Below, one piece after another: positions 53,552 through 63,871 of a stretch of DNA of 64,000 nt; within the stretch, counting starts at the first letter, position 1, and every line of letters begins with the position of its first letter. Source of the DNA: Conyzicola lurida (GTDB taxonomy: Bacteria; Actinomycetota; Actinomycetes; Actinomycetales; Microbacteriaceae); the NCBI RefSeq assembly GCF_014204935.1, contig NZ_JACHMJ010000001.1, positions 3,410,001 to 3,474,000 on the forward strand, written 5' to 3'. The translations under genes and the position numbers were made by a program. The notes under the pieces were generated by a model, which was not told the origin of the DNA, searched no databases, and worked only from the letters and a program-made list of their open reading frames with translations.

Positions 53552-54547
53552 GTGGCAAGCCAGGACTGGTTCGATAAGGACTTCTACAAGATCTTGGGAG
53601 TGTCGAAAGACATCTCCCAGGCCGATCTGAAGAAGACCTATCGCAAATTGGCCCGCCAGTATCACCCGGACTCCAACCCGGGCGATGCCAAGGCGGAGGC
53701 GAAGTTCAAGGAGATCAGCGAAGCGAACTCCGTGCTCTCCGACCCGGAGACACGCAAGGAGTACGACCAGATCCGCGCCATGGGTTCCGGAGCACGCTTC
53801 ACCGCGCCCGGCCGCCCCGGGCAGCAGGGCGGCGGCTTCGAGGACGTCTTCGGCGGGATGTTCGGCCAGTCCAACGCCCGGCGCGGAAGCGCGCAGGGCG
53901 GTGCCAGCTTCGAGGATCTGCTCGGCGGGATGTTCGGCGGCGGCGACACCGGTTTCGGTTCGTCCACCGGCGGCTTCCGCGGGGCGGGCGGTCCGACGCG
54001 GGGTCGCGACTTCAGCGCGACCACCACGCTCGACTTCCTCACGGCTATCCGTGGCGAGACGATCAAGCTGCAGCCGGCGGGCGGTGCCTCGATCAACGTC
54101 AAGGTGCCGGCCGGCGTCAGCGACGGCCAGAAGATCCGTCTCAAGGGCAAGGGCGAACCGAGTCCGGATGGCGGTGCCCCCGGCGACCTCGTCCTGACGG
54201 TCACCGTGCGCACCCACCCGGTGTTCGAACGCGACGGCCTCAACCTCCGGGTCGAGGTCCCGATCACGTTCGTCGAGGCGACCCTCGGCGCCACGATCGA
54301 GGTCCCCACGCTCGGCGGAGAGCCCGTGCGGCTCAAAGTCGCACCGGGTACCCCGAGCGGACGCGCCCTGCGCGTGAAGGGCCGTGGCGTGACGACGGCC
54401 AAGGGCGTGGGCGACCTGCTCGCGACCGTCCAGGTCGCCGTGCCGAGCCATCTCAGCGGGGAAGCGCGCGACCGCCTCGAGGCGTTCGCCGCCGCGATGC
54501 CCGACGAGAACCCCCGCGCCGAACTGCTCGCGAAGGCACGCGGCTGA
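53552..54547 (+). CDS. dnaJ: DnaJ-type co-chaperone without zinc finger (type II J protein)
   Basis: Stimulates DnaK ATPase. The 331-residue protein has a J domain (about 8-72, DFYKILGVSKDISQADLKKT, HPD in RQYHPDSNPGD), a Gly/Phe-rich region with two GGMFG segments (about 88-140), and two C-terminal beta domains with KVPAGVSDGQKIRLKGKGE and VKGRGV. The four CxxCxGxG repeats of classical DnaJ are absent, so it is a CbpA-like type II protein. GTG start; its stop overlaps the hspR ATG. Confidence 0.93.
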   Translation: MASQDWFDKDFYKILGVSKDISQADLKKTYRKLARQYHPDSNPGDAKAEAKFKEISEANSVLSDPETRKEYDQIRAMGSGARFTAPGRPGQQGGGFEDVFGGMFGQSNARRGSAQGGASFEDLLGGMFGGGDTGFGSSTGGFRGAGGPTRGRDFSATTTLDFLTAIRGETIKLQPAGGASINVKVPAGVSDGQKIRLKGKGEPSPDGGAPGDLVLTVTVRTHPVFERDGLNLRVEVPITFVEATLGATIEVPTLGGEPVRLKVAPGTPSGRALRVKGRGVTTAKGVGDLLATVQVAVPSHLSGEARDRLEAFAAAMPDENPRAELLAKARG

Positions 54548-54954
54548 TGGTCGACGAGAACTCCCCGGTCTTCGCGATCGCCGTCGCGGCGGAACTCGCC
54601 GCGATGCATCCCCAGACCCTGCGCCAGTACGACCGTCTCGGGCTCGTCAGCCCGAGACGGACGGCCGGCAAGTCGCGGCGCTATTCCATGCGCGACGTGG
54701 TGCAGTTACGGGAGATCGCCGCACTCTCGGCGGAAGGCCTCAACCTCGAAGGCATCCGCCGCATCCTCGAGCTAGAAAACCAGGTGGTTGCCCTGTCCAG
54801 TCGTGTGCACGAACTCGAGCACGCGCTCGCCGAAGAGCTGCTGAACCGCTCCGGGCGACGCGTCTTCGCGGCGGGAGCCGCCGGCGACGTCGTGTCGCTG
54901 CGCCCCGGCACTCGCGCGCACCGCGCCAACGAACTGGTGGTGTGGCGCCCGTGA
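54547..54954 (+). CDS. hspR: HspR, MerR-family heat-shock repressor
   Basis: Represses the dnaK operon by binding HAIR sites with DnaK as co-repressor. The 135-residue protein has the MerR helix-turn-helix (about 10-75, VAAELAAMHPQTLRQYDRLG, VSPRRTAGKSRRYSMRD) and a coiled-coil dimer region (LEGIRRILELENQVVALSSR). The HSPR motif AAMHPQTLRQYDRLGL is diagnostic. Overlaps dnaJ (TGATG) and the next gene (GTGA). Autoregulates the locus. Confidence 0.94.
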   Translation: MVDENSPVFAIAVAAELAAMHPQTLRQYDRLGLVSPRRTAGKSRRYSMRDVVQLREIAALSAEGLNLEGIRRILELENQVVALSSRVHELEHALAEELLNRSGRRVFAAGAAGDVVSLRPGTRAHRANELVVWRP

Positions 54955-56084
54955 GCGACTTCGATTTCGAGGTCCTCCGTCGCTACCCCGACGTCGAGGC
55001 GCCCAACCTCTTCGCGTACGACCCGAGCGACCGGCTGATTCTCGCCGAAGCCGCGGAGGCGCTGGCCGCCGCAGCTCCCGGCCAGGTCACGGTGATCGGC
55101 GACTCCTACGGAGCGCTCACGATCGGCGCCGCCCACGCCCACGGGCTGACCGGCATCCGGGTGCACCAGGACGCGCTCTCCGGCGAACTCGCGCTCGGCT
55201 TCAACGCCCGCGAGGAGAACCTCGGCGACGCCTACGAGAACCACGCGCTCGACGAGTCGCTGCTGAGCGGTGCCACCGTCGTGCTGCTCCAGCTCCCCCG
55301 CTCGCTCGAAGAGCTCGACGACATCGCGAACGCGATCGCGCGCTTCGCCGACCCGTCGGTCGTCGTCTACTCGGCCGGCCGCATCAAGCACATGACCCTC
55401 GGCATGAACGAGGTGCTCGCCCGCTACTTCGGCCGGGTCGACGTGACCCGCGCGCAGCAGAAGTCGCGCGGCCTGATCGCTCGCGAGCCCCGCGAGACGG
55501 AGGCCCCCGCGCGCCGCAAGCAGTTCCACTCGGACCTCGGACTCTGGGTCGTCGCCACCGGGTCGGTCTTCGCCGGCACCAAGGTCGACATCGGCACGCG
55601 GGCACTGCTCGCCGTGCTCGACCAGGTCGACCCGAACGCCACGACCGCGATCGACCTGGGCGCGGGTACCGGCATCCTCGCGGCGACGCTCGCGAAGACC
55701 CGGCCCGGGCTGCGCGTCATCGCCACCGACCAGTCGGCGTCTGCCGTGGCATCCGCCACTGCAACGATGGAAGCCAACGACCTGCAGTCGCAGGTGACCG
55801 TCGTCCGAGACGACGGGCTGTCCAGCCAGCCCGACGAGAGCGCCGACGTGATCGTGGTCAACCCGCCGTTCCACATCGGCGGCGCGGTGCACGCGGGCGC
55901 GGCGATCAACCTGCTGTCCGACGTCTACCGCGTACTCAAGCCCGGCGGCCAACTCTGGGCCGTCTACAACACCCACCTTGCCTACCGCGCGGAGATGGGC
56001 CGCATGGTCGGGCCGACGACACCCATTAGCCGTAACGACAAATTCACGGTCACCCTAGCCGAGAAACCCCTCACCGAGACCTGA
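54951..56084 (+). CDS. RsmC/RlmG-like rRNA guanine-N2 methyltransferase
   Basis: Probably methylates a guanine of rRNA. The 377-residue protein has two halves: an N-terminal, degenerate Rossmann-like domain (VTVIGDSYGALTIGAAHAHG) and a C-terminal SAM domain with DLGAGTGILAATLAKTRPGL (motif I) and the NPPFHIGG catalytic motif. This duplicated layout is typical of RsmC/RlmG. GTG at 54951 overlaps hspR. It is an unexpected insertion between hspR and clpB; it may be co-induced by heat. Confidence 0.86.
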   Translation: MSDFDFEVLRRYPDVEAPNLFAYDPSDRLILAEAAEALAAAAPGQVTVIGDSYGALTIGAAHAHGLTGIRVHQDALSGELALGFNAREENLGDAYENHALDESLLSGATVVLLQLPRSLEELDDIANAIARFADPSVVVYSAGRIKHMTLGMNEVLARYFGRVDVTRAQQKSRGLIAREPRETEAPARRKQFHSDLGLWVVATGSVFAGTKVDIGTRALLAVLDQVDPNATTAIDLGAGTGILAATLAKTRPGLRVIATDQSASAVASATATMEANDLQSQVTVVRDDGLSSQPDESADVIVVNPPFHIGGAVHAGAAINLLSDVYRVLKPGGQLWAVYNTHLAYRAEMGRMVGPTTPISRNDKFTVTLAEKPLTET

Positions 56085-56101
56085 TTGAAAGCGCAGGAAT
56101 C

Positions 56102-58255
<2,154 letters not shown>

Positions 58256-58295
58256 CTGTCGCGCGGCGGCGGTCCGGCCCCGTCTACACGACGGA

Positions 58296-58488
58296 CTAGG
58301 TCGGGTCGTCGCCGAACGTGCGCCGGACGAGCACCTGCACGTCGCGGTCGAGACCGTCGATCTGCTGCTTGACCGCGTCGAACCGGACGTCGACCGCGTC
58401 GAACCGCGCATCGACGGCGGTGAATCGCACGTCGGTCGAATCTGGCCCCGAATTGCGTCTGCATCGAGTCCTCGAGCTTGCTGCCGAC
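58296..58488 (-). pseudogene. Frameshifted remnant of a heptad-repeat coiled-coil protein
   Basis: Minus-strand reading gives GSKLEDSMQTQFGARFD in one frame, and after a one-base slip near 58435-58445, VRFTAVDARFDAVDVRFDAV in another, ending LVRRTFGDDPT at a TAG. The seven-residue pattern (xRFDAVD) is that of small coiled-coil proteins common in actinobacteria. The gene as present cannot code one continuous protein. It lies between clpB and the threonine aldolase gene; nothing else is seen in 58256-58567. Confidence 0.55.
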
Positions 58489-58567
58489 CGACCCCGCTGT
58501 GGGGCGGAGTGGAGAAGAAAAGCGGCATCCGGCCCTGTGGTGGACAGGACCGTGGATAAGTCAGCGG

Positions 58568-59635
58568 TTAGACGGCGAGCTCGCGAGTGATCGCGGCGAC
58601 GAAGGCGTCGATGTCGGCCTCGGTGGTGTCGAACGACGCCATCCAGCGCACCTCGTTCGCCGCGGCATCCCAATCGTAGAAACGGAAGGACTCGCGCAGG
58701 CGGTCGGCGACTCCCGCGGGCAGCTTCGCGAAGACCGCGTTGGCCTCGGTCGGCTGGCTGAACGAGAGTCCGCTGATGGCGCCGCTCGCGATGGCCGCCT
58801 CGAGCGAAGAACGCAGCCGCGCGGCCATGGCATTGGCGTGGCCGGCCGTGCGCAAGTAGAGGTCGTCGTCGAGCAGCGCGATGAGCTGCGCCGAGACGAA
58901 GCGCATCTTCGACGCGAGCTGCATCGAGAGCTTGCGCAGGTAGACGATCCCGTCGGACACCTCGGGGTTCAGCACCACGACGGCCTCGCCGTAGAGCAGT
59001 CCGTTCTTGGTACCGCCGAAGCTCAGGATGTCGATGCCGGCGTCGGTGGTGAAATCGCGCAACGGAACCCCGAGGGCGGCCGCGGCGTTGGAGATGCGCG
59101 CACCGTCGAGGTGCACGCTCATGCCGAGCGAGTGCGCGTGGTCGGTGATGGCACGGATCTCGTCGACCGTGTACAGGGTGCCGAGCTCAGTGGTGTTGGT
59201 GATGCTCACGGCGAGCGGCTGGGCGCGGTGTTCGTCGCCCCATCCCCAGGCCTCGAGGTCGATGAGCTCAGGGGTGAGCTTGCCGTCGGGCGCCTCGACC
59301 GTGAGTAGCTTGAGGCCGCTGACCCGCTCGGGCGCTCCGCCCTCGTCCGTGTTGATGTGCGCGGTCTTCGCCGAGACGACGGCGCCCCAGCGCGGCAGCA
59401 GCGAGGTGAGCGCGGTGACGTTGGCGCCGGTGCCGTTGAACACCGGGAACGCCTCGGCCTGGTCGCCGAAGTGCGACTTCATGACCTCCTGGAGGCGGGC
59501 GGTATAGACGTCGCCGCCGTACGCGACCTGGTGTCCGCCGTTGGCGTCGGCGATCGCGGCCAGCACCTCGGGGAGGACCCCCGCGTAGTTGTCGGAAGCG
59601 AAGCCGCGGGAATCGAGATCGTGGAGTTGGGTCAC
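58568..59635 (-). CDS. ltaE: Low-specificity threonine aldolase
   Basis: PLP enzyme that splits threonine to glycine and acetaldehyde. The 355-residue protein has FASDNYAGVLPEVLAAIADA, VFNGTGANVTALTSLLPRWG, SVHLDGARISNAAAALGVPL (Asp and Arg contacts), and the PLP Lys in SFGGTKNGLLYGEAVV. Start GTG 59635 with GACAAT 6 nt upstream, again a leaderless-type signal. Confidence 0.9.
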   Translation of the reverse strand: MTQLHDLDSRGFASDNYAGVLPEVLAAIADANGGHQVAYGGDVYTARLQEVMKSHFGDQAEAFPVFNGTGANVTALTSLLPRWGAVVSAKTAHINTDEGGAPERVSGLKLLTVEAPDGKLTPELIDLEAWGWGDEHRAQPLAVSITNTTELGTLYTVDEIRAITDHAHSLGMSVHLDGARISNAAAALGVPLRDFTTDAGIDILSFGGTKNGLLYGEAVVVLNPEVSDGIVYLRKLSMQLASKMRFVSAQLIALLDDDLYLRTAGHANAMAARLRSSLEAAIASGAISGLSFSQPTEANAVFAKLPAGVADRLRESFRFYDWDAAANEVRWMASFDTTEADIDAFVAAITRELAV

Positions 59636-59657
59636 GTGTCTATTGTCTCAGGACGAA

Positions 59658-59700
59658 ACCGGTGGTCGAGTAGCGGCGGGCGGCCCACTCAACCACCGGT
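59658..59700. repeat. Inverted repeat with ACCGGTGGT arms
   Basis: 14-bp arms (59658-59671 and 59687-59700, one mismatch) share the ACTCAACCACCGGT end with the element at 19565. It lies right after the ABC permease stop and may act as its terminator. Confidence 0.75.
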
Positions 59701-59707
59701 GAGAGCC

Positions 59708-60814
59708 TTACGCCGCCGACTTCAGCGCGTCCTTGAGCTTGACCGGCGCGCCCATGCGCAGCAGCCCGTTCTCGTAGATGCGTGATCCGATCGCGATGAT
59801 CGCCAGCGTCGACACGACGAGGATGACGAGGGACACCAGCGGCTCCCACCACTCGGCAAGTCCGAGGAAGACCCGCAGCGGCATCCCGATCGGCGCCGAG
59901 AACGGCACGTACGACATGATGCCGAGCACGAGCGGGTTGTCGTAGAAGAAGATGACGAGGAAGTACGGCACCATGATCAGCATCGTGATGGGCGTGATCG
60001 CGCCGCCCATGTCCTCCTGACGCGAGACGAGCGCGCCGGCGGCCGCGAACATGGCGGCGAGCATCACGAAGCCGATGACGAAGAAGACCAGGAACCAGAC
60101 GATCGAGGGTCCGACCTCGGCGAGCAGGATGTCCTGTCCCGTCGCCAACAGCCCGACGCCGGCGAACAGCGCGATCAACACGATCTGGCCGAAGGCGAGC
60201 AGGCTGTTGCCGACGACCTTGCCGGCGAGCAGCACCCGTACCGGCACCGTCGCCATCAGGATCTCGACGATGCGGGTCTGCTTCTCCTCCACCACGCTCT
60301 GCGCGATCAGCTGTCCGAAGGTCAGCGCCGACGAGAAGAAGATGATGCCGAACGCGAGGGCGACGAGGTAGACGATGCCGGGGTTCTGGTCGCTCGGGTC
60401 GAGCAGCAGCACCTGCGGGGCCTCGCTGAGAGCCGCGACGACGCCCGAGGGCGCCTCGTCGAGACCGATCACGGTGAGCCCCAGCTGTCCCTCCGAAGGC
60501 ACGACCGCGGCGTCGACCGAACCGTCGCGCACCAGCGCCTCGGCCTCGTCGACCGAATCGGCCTCGGTGACCTCGAACGCGTCGGTCGCCTCGACCGTCG
60601 TGACCGCGGAGCCGACGGCCGCCACGGACGGCAGCGACTGGTTCGCGCCGAGGATTCCCCCGGCGACGATCGAGCCGAGAACGAGGAGCAGCAGGATGCC
60701 GGTGGAGATCAGGAACGCCTTGCTGCGAAGGCGCATGCGGATCTCGCGCTCGGCGACGAGCCAGATGGCGGGCAGTGTGGCGGGCCTGGAGTAGTGCGTG
60801 CCGGTGGTGCTCAC
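59708..60814 (-). CDS. ABC exporter permease, NatB/ABC-2 type
   Basis: Membrane part of an export system. The 368-residue protein has one N-terminal helix (AFLISTGILLLLVLGSIVAG), a large extracytoplasmic domain (about 55-155), and five more helices, including FGIIFFSSALTFGQLIAQ and the conserved VVEEKQTRIVEILMATVPV. This layout is the ABC-2 family of NatB-like sodium or peptide exporters. GTG start overlaps the ATPase gene (GTGA). Confidence 0.85.
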   Translation of the reverse strand: MSTTGTHYSRPATLPAIWLVAEREIRMRLRSKAFLISTGILLLLVLGSIVAGGILGANQSLPSVAAVGSAVTTVEATDAFEVTEADSVDEAEALVRDGSVDAAVVPSEGQLGLTVIGLDEAPSGVVAALSEAPQVLLLDPSDQNPGIVYLVALAFGIIFFSSALTFGQLIAQSVVEEKQTRIVEILMATVPVRVLLAGKVVGNSLLAFGQIVLIALFAGVGLLATGQDILLAEVGPSIVWFLVFFVIGFVMLAAMFAAAGALVSRQEDMGGAITPITMLIMVPYFLVIFFYDNPLVLGIMSYVPFSAPIGMPLRVFLGLAEWWEPLVSLVILVVSTLAIIAIGSRIYENGLLRMGAPVKLKDALKSAA

Positions 60815-61695
60815 TGGATGACCTCCTTGAAGATCTGGGAAAGCGAGGGGAGTTGCGGCGCGAACCGCTCGACGGTGCTGGTGGCGATGGCGCGCTGCAG
60901 CACCCGCTGCGCGGTCTCGTCGGTGTCGACGTCGAACAGCGAGTAGCCGCCGTCGAAGTCGAGAACGGTGACGCCCGCTTCGTCCCGGAGCCAGCCGGCG
61001 TCGCCGCCGAGCTGGATCTCGTAGCGCGGCAGCGTGTGCGCGGCACGGATGCCCTCGCGGGAACCGCTCGCCCGGATCTCGCCGTCGGCGATGACGACGA
61101 GGTCGTCGCAGAGGCGTTCGACGATGTCGAGCTGGTGCGAGGAGAAGATGACCGGGGCGCCGGTGGCGGCGAAGTCCTTGAGCACGTTGAGCACGACCTC
61201 GACCGCGATCGGGTCGAGGCCCGAGAACGGTTCGTCGAGCACGAGAACCTCGGGGTCGTGCACGAGTGCCGCGGCGATCTGCGCGCGCTGCTGGTTGCCG
61301 AGCGAGAGGCTCTCGACGGTGTCGTCGACGCGCTCGCCGAGGCCGAGGCGCTCGAGCAGGCTCTCCGTGTTCTGCTTCGCCTGCGTCTGGCTCATGCCGT
61401 GCAGGCGGCCGAGGTACACGATCTGCTCGGCGATCTTCATCTTGGGGTACAGGCCACGCTCCTCCGGCATGTAGCCGAAGCGGGTGCGCTGCTCGGCGGT
61501 GAGCGGCGCACCGTCGAGGGTGACCGTGCCGGAGTCCGCGGCGAGGACGCCGAGGATGACGCGCATCGTCGTGGTCTTTCCGGCGCCGTTGCCGCCGACG
61601 AAGCCGGTCATGCGGCCTCCGGCGACCGTGAACGACACGTCGCGCAGAACGCGCCGGTCGCCGAACGACCGATTGATCGAGTGGAGCTCGAGCAT
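60811..61695 (-). CDS. ABC exporter ATP-binding protein, NatA type
   Basis: Energises the ABC-2 permease. The 294-residue protein has Walker A GGNGAGKTTTM, the Q loop region YMPEERGLYPKM (typical of NatA-like), the signature LSLGNQQR with LS-GN in place of LSGG, Walker B VLVLDEPFSGLDP, and the His switch SSHQLDIVERLCD. ATG at 61695. Adjacent two-component genes may regulate the pair; drug or ion export is possible. Confidence 0.9.
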   Translation of the reverse strand: MLELHSINRSFGDRRVLRDVSFTVAGGRMTGFVGGNGAGKTTTMRVILGVLAADSGTVTLDGAPLTAEQRTRFGYMPEERGLYPKMKIAEQIVYLGRLHGMSQTQAKQNTESLLERLGLGERVDDTVESLSLGNQQRAQIAAALVHDPEVLVLDEPFSGLDPIAVEVVLNVLKDFAATGAPVIFSSHQLDIVERLCDDLVVIADGEIRASGSREGIRAAHTLPRYEIQLGGDAGWLRDEAGVTVLDFDGGYSLFDVDTDETAQRVLQRAIATSTVERFAPQLPSLSQIFKEVIQ

Positions 61696-61774
61696 CTAAA
61701 ACCTCCCATGTTCGGTGACCACGCTACGGAGGAGCGGTGCGCCGCGGCATCCGTCGGGTGACGGGTTTAATTCC

Positions 61775-62458
61775 TCAGCCGCTGGGGGGAGTCGTGCCGC
61801 CGCGCACCGCGAAGCCGTGCTCGTAGGCGTAGACGACCGCCTGGATGCGGTCGCGCACTCCTAGCTTGGTCAGTACGTTCGAGACGTGGGTCTTGACCGT
61901 CGCCTCGCCCACGTAGAGGGCGATCGCGATCTCGGCGTTCGACTTGCCCTGGGCGATGAGGGCGAGGACCTCGGTCTCGCGGTCGGTCAGGTCGGGCAGC
62001 ACCGCGCGGTCGGGGAGCGTCGCGACCGGCGAGGTCGTGGCGCCGAACCGCTCGATCACACGCCGGGTGACGCTCGGCGAGAGCAGTGCGTCGCCCCGGG
62101 CGAGCACCTGCACTGCCTCGACCAGGTTCTCGGGACTCGCGGTCTTGAGCAGGAACCCGCTCGCACCCGCGCTCAGCGCCTCGAACAGGTAGTCGTCGCG
62201 GTCGAACGTGGTGAGGATCAGCACGCGGCTGGTGTTCGCGGGGTCGGCGACGATCGCACGGGTGGCGGCGAGGCCGTCCGTGCCGGGCATCTGCACGTCC
62301 ATGCAGATCACGTCGGGTTCGAGTTCGAGGGCGAGCCGGATGCCGTCGGTGCCGTTGGACGCTTCGCCGACGACCTCGATTCCCGGCTCGCTGTTCAGGA
62401 TGATGCGGAAGCCGGCGCGCACCAGCTCCTGGTCGTCGACGAGCAGGACGGTGGTCAT
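61775..62458 (-). CDS. NarL/FixJ-family response regulator
   Basis: A 227-residue regulator with receiver domain (DDQELVRAGFRIILN, phospho-Asp in ICMDVQMPGTDG, Lys in FLLKTAS) and a LuxR-type helix-turn-helix (LTDRETEVLALIAQGKSNAE, VGEATVKTHVSNVLTKLGV). ATG at 62458 overlaps the kinase gene (ATGA). Located immediately downstream of the kinase and 79 bp before the ABC genes, which are its likely target. Confidence 0.93.
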   Translation of the reverse strand: MTTVLLVDDQELVRAGFRIILNSEPGIEVVGEASNGTDGIRLALELEPDVICMDVQMPGTDGLAATRAIVADPANTSRVLILTTFDRDDYLFEALSAGASGFLLKTASPENLVEAVQVLARGDALLSPSVTRRVIERFGATTSPVATLPDRAVLPDLTDRETEVLALIAQGKSNAEIAIALYVGEATVKTHVSNVLTKLGVRDRIQAVVYAYEHGFAVRGGTTPPSG

Positions 62459-63753
62459 GAGGCTGCCTCGGTGGACTCGGTGATTCGGGGGGCGATGCGG
62501 GCGCGCACGAGATAGCCGCCGCGGGCACGCGGACCGACCTCGAGCTCGCCGCCGACCGCGGCGAGACGCTCGCGCATGCCGACGTGGCCGAGTCCGGTGC
62601 CGCTCGAGGTCAGTCCGCGGCCCACGCCGGTGTCGGCGACCTCGAGCTCGACGCCGTCGGCGAGGTAGCGCAGGCGCACGTCGACGGTCGCCCGTCCTCC
62701 CCCGTGCTTGCGCACGTTGGTGAGTGCTTCCTGCGCCACCCGGTAGACGGTGAACCCGACGAGGGTCGGCACGGGGCGGGCGTCGCCGACCACGTGCAGG
62801 GTGGCGGGGATGCCGGCGGCGCTGGTCTCCTCGACGAGGTCGGGCAGCTGGTCGACCCCCCGTGTCGAGGAACTGCTGCTCGCGGCATCCGTGTCGTTGT
62901 CTCTCAGGGTGGTGAGCAGGCGGTGCAGTTCGTCGACGGCCTGCCGCGCGCTCGCCTCGATCGTCGAGAGCGACTCGGACGCCTGCGCGGGGTCGGTCGC
63001 GAGCACACGACGGGCCGCCCCGGCCTGCACGCCCATGACCGACACGTGGTGGGCCACGACGTCGTGCAGCTCGCGGGCGATGCGCACCCGGTCGAGGGCG
63101 ACGGCCTGGTGCGCGCTGATCTCGCGCTCCTGGGCGAGCTCCTCCGTGCGGTCTTCGAGCTCGGCACGGGAGCGGGCGCCGCGGTAGGCGGAGTCGCCGA
63201 AGTAGTAGGCGCCGCCGAAGTAGAGCAGGTTGGTGAGCACGTTGATGACCGCGTAGGAGGCGAACGCGCTGAAGACGCCGGAGCGGGAGAAGCCGGGCAG
63301 GGTGTCGGGGTCGTTCACGGTGAGCAGCAGCTGCACGCCGATCCAGACGAACATGCCGACGATGATCAGCACCCGGGTGATCGTCGCGGCGCGGCGGTGC
63401 CGGCTCCACGCGCCGACGGAATAGATCGCGATGAAGAGCGTGATGCTGCCGAACAGCGCCTCGGGCACCCGGAAAGTGGGGGCGAGGAAGAAGGCGACGG
63501 AGACGACGACCGCCACGATCTCGGGGTAACGGCGGCGCCAGGCCAGCGGGACGGTGAGCGCGAGGATCATGAGCGCGCTGAGCCAGATCGGCGCGGGGTG
63601 CAGCTGCGGGTCGACGTCGAGGTCGGTGAAGTAGCCCGAACGCGCGTGCAGCAGCGCGCTCACGATGGTGCCGACCGCGAGTGCCGCGACGCCGATGGCG
63701 TCACGACGGTACCCCTCGCGGCCCGGTCGGGGGCGCAGCCAGTCGTCAGTCAC
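62455..63753 (-). CDS. Two-component sensor histidine kinase (HisKA_3)
   Basis: A 432-residue membrane kinase. Five to six helices at residues 20-180, then the dimerisation domain with phospho-His in VRIARELHDVVAHHVSVMGV, and a short HATPase with VAQEALTNVRKHGGG and VGRGLTSSGTGLGHVGMRER. Phospho-relay to the NarL-type regulator next to it is expected. GTG start with TAGCGT (63760-63765) 6 nt upstream. The input is unknown; such kinases with ABC-2 exporters often sense cell-envelope stress. Confidence 0.92.
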   Translation of the reverse strand: MTDDWLRPRPGREGYRRDAIGVAALAVGTIVSALLHARSGYFTDLDVDPQLHPAPIWLSALMILALTVPLAWRRRYPEIVAVVVSVAFFLAPTFRVPEALFGSITLFIAIYSVGAWSRHRRAATITRVLIIVGMFVWIGVQLLLTVNDPDTLPGFSRSGVFSAFASYAVINVLTNLLYFGGAYYFGDSAYRGARSRAELEDRTEELAQEREISAHQAVALDRVRIARELHDVVAHHVSVMGVQAGAARRVLATDPAQASESLSTIEASARQAVDELHRLLTTLRDNDTDAASSSSSTRGVDQLPDLVEETSAAGIPATLHVVGDARPVPTLVGFTVYRVAQEALTNVRKHGGGRATVDVRLRYLADGVELEVADTGVGRGLTSSGTGLGHVGMRERLAAVGGELEVGPRARGGYLVRARIAPRITESTEAAS

Positions 63754-63817
63754 GGGTCAACGCTACCGAGGCGGGTGGGGCGGGGCATCCGTCTCGCGGG
63801 GGAACGGCGAACCGCCA

Positions 63818-63864
63818 GCGGATTGAGCCCGTCGAAACCCGGGGTTTCGACAGGCTCAACCCGC
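63818..63864. repeat. Palindromic TTTCGACAGGCTCAA repeat
   Basis: Arms 63818-63840 and 63842-63864 form an almost perfect 23-bp hairpin around one base; the two half words are GATTGAGCCCGTCGAAACCC and its partner. It sits between the kinase start and the next minus-strand gene stop and may be its terminator. Confidence 0.85.
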
Positions 63865-63871
63865 CTGAGCC

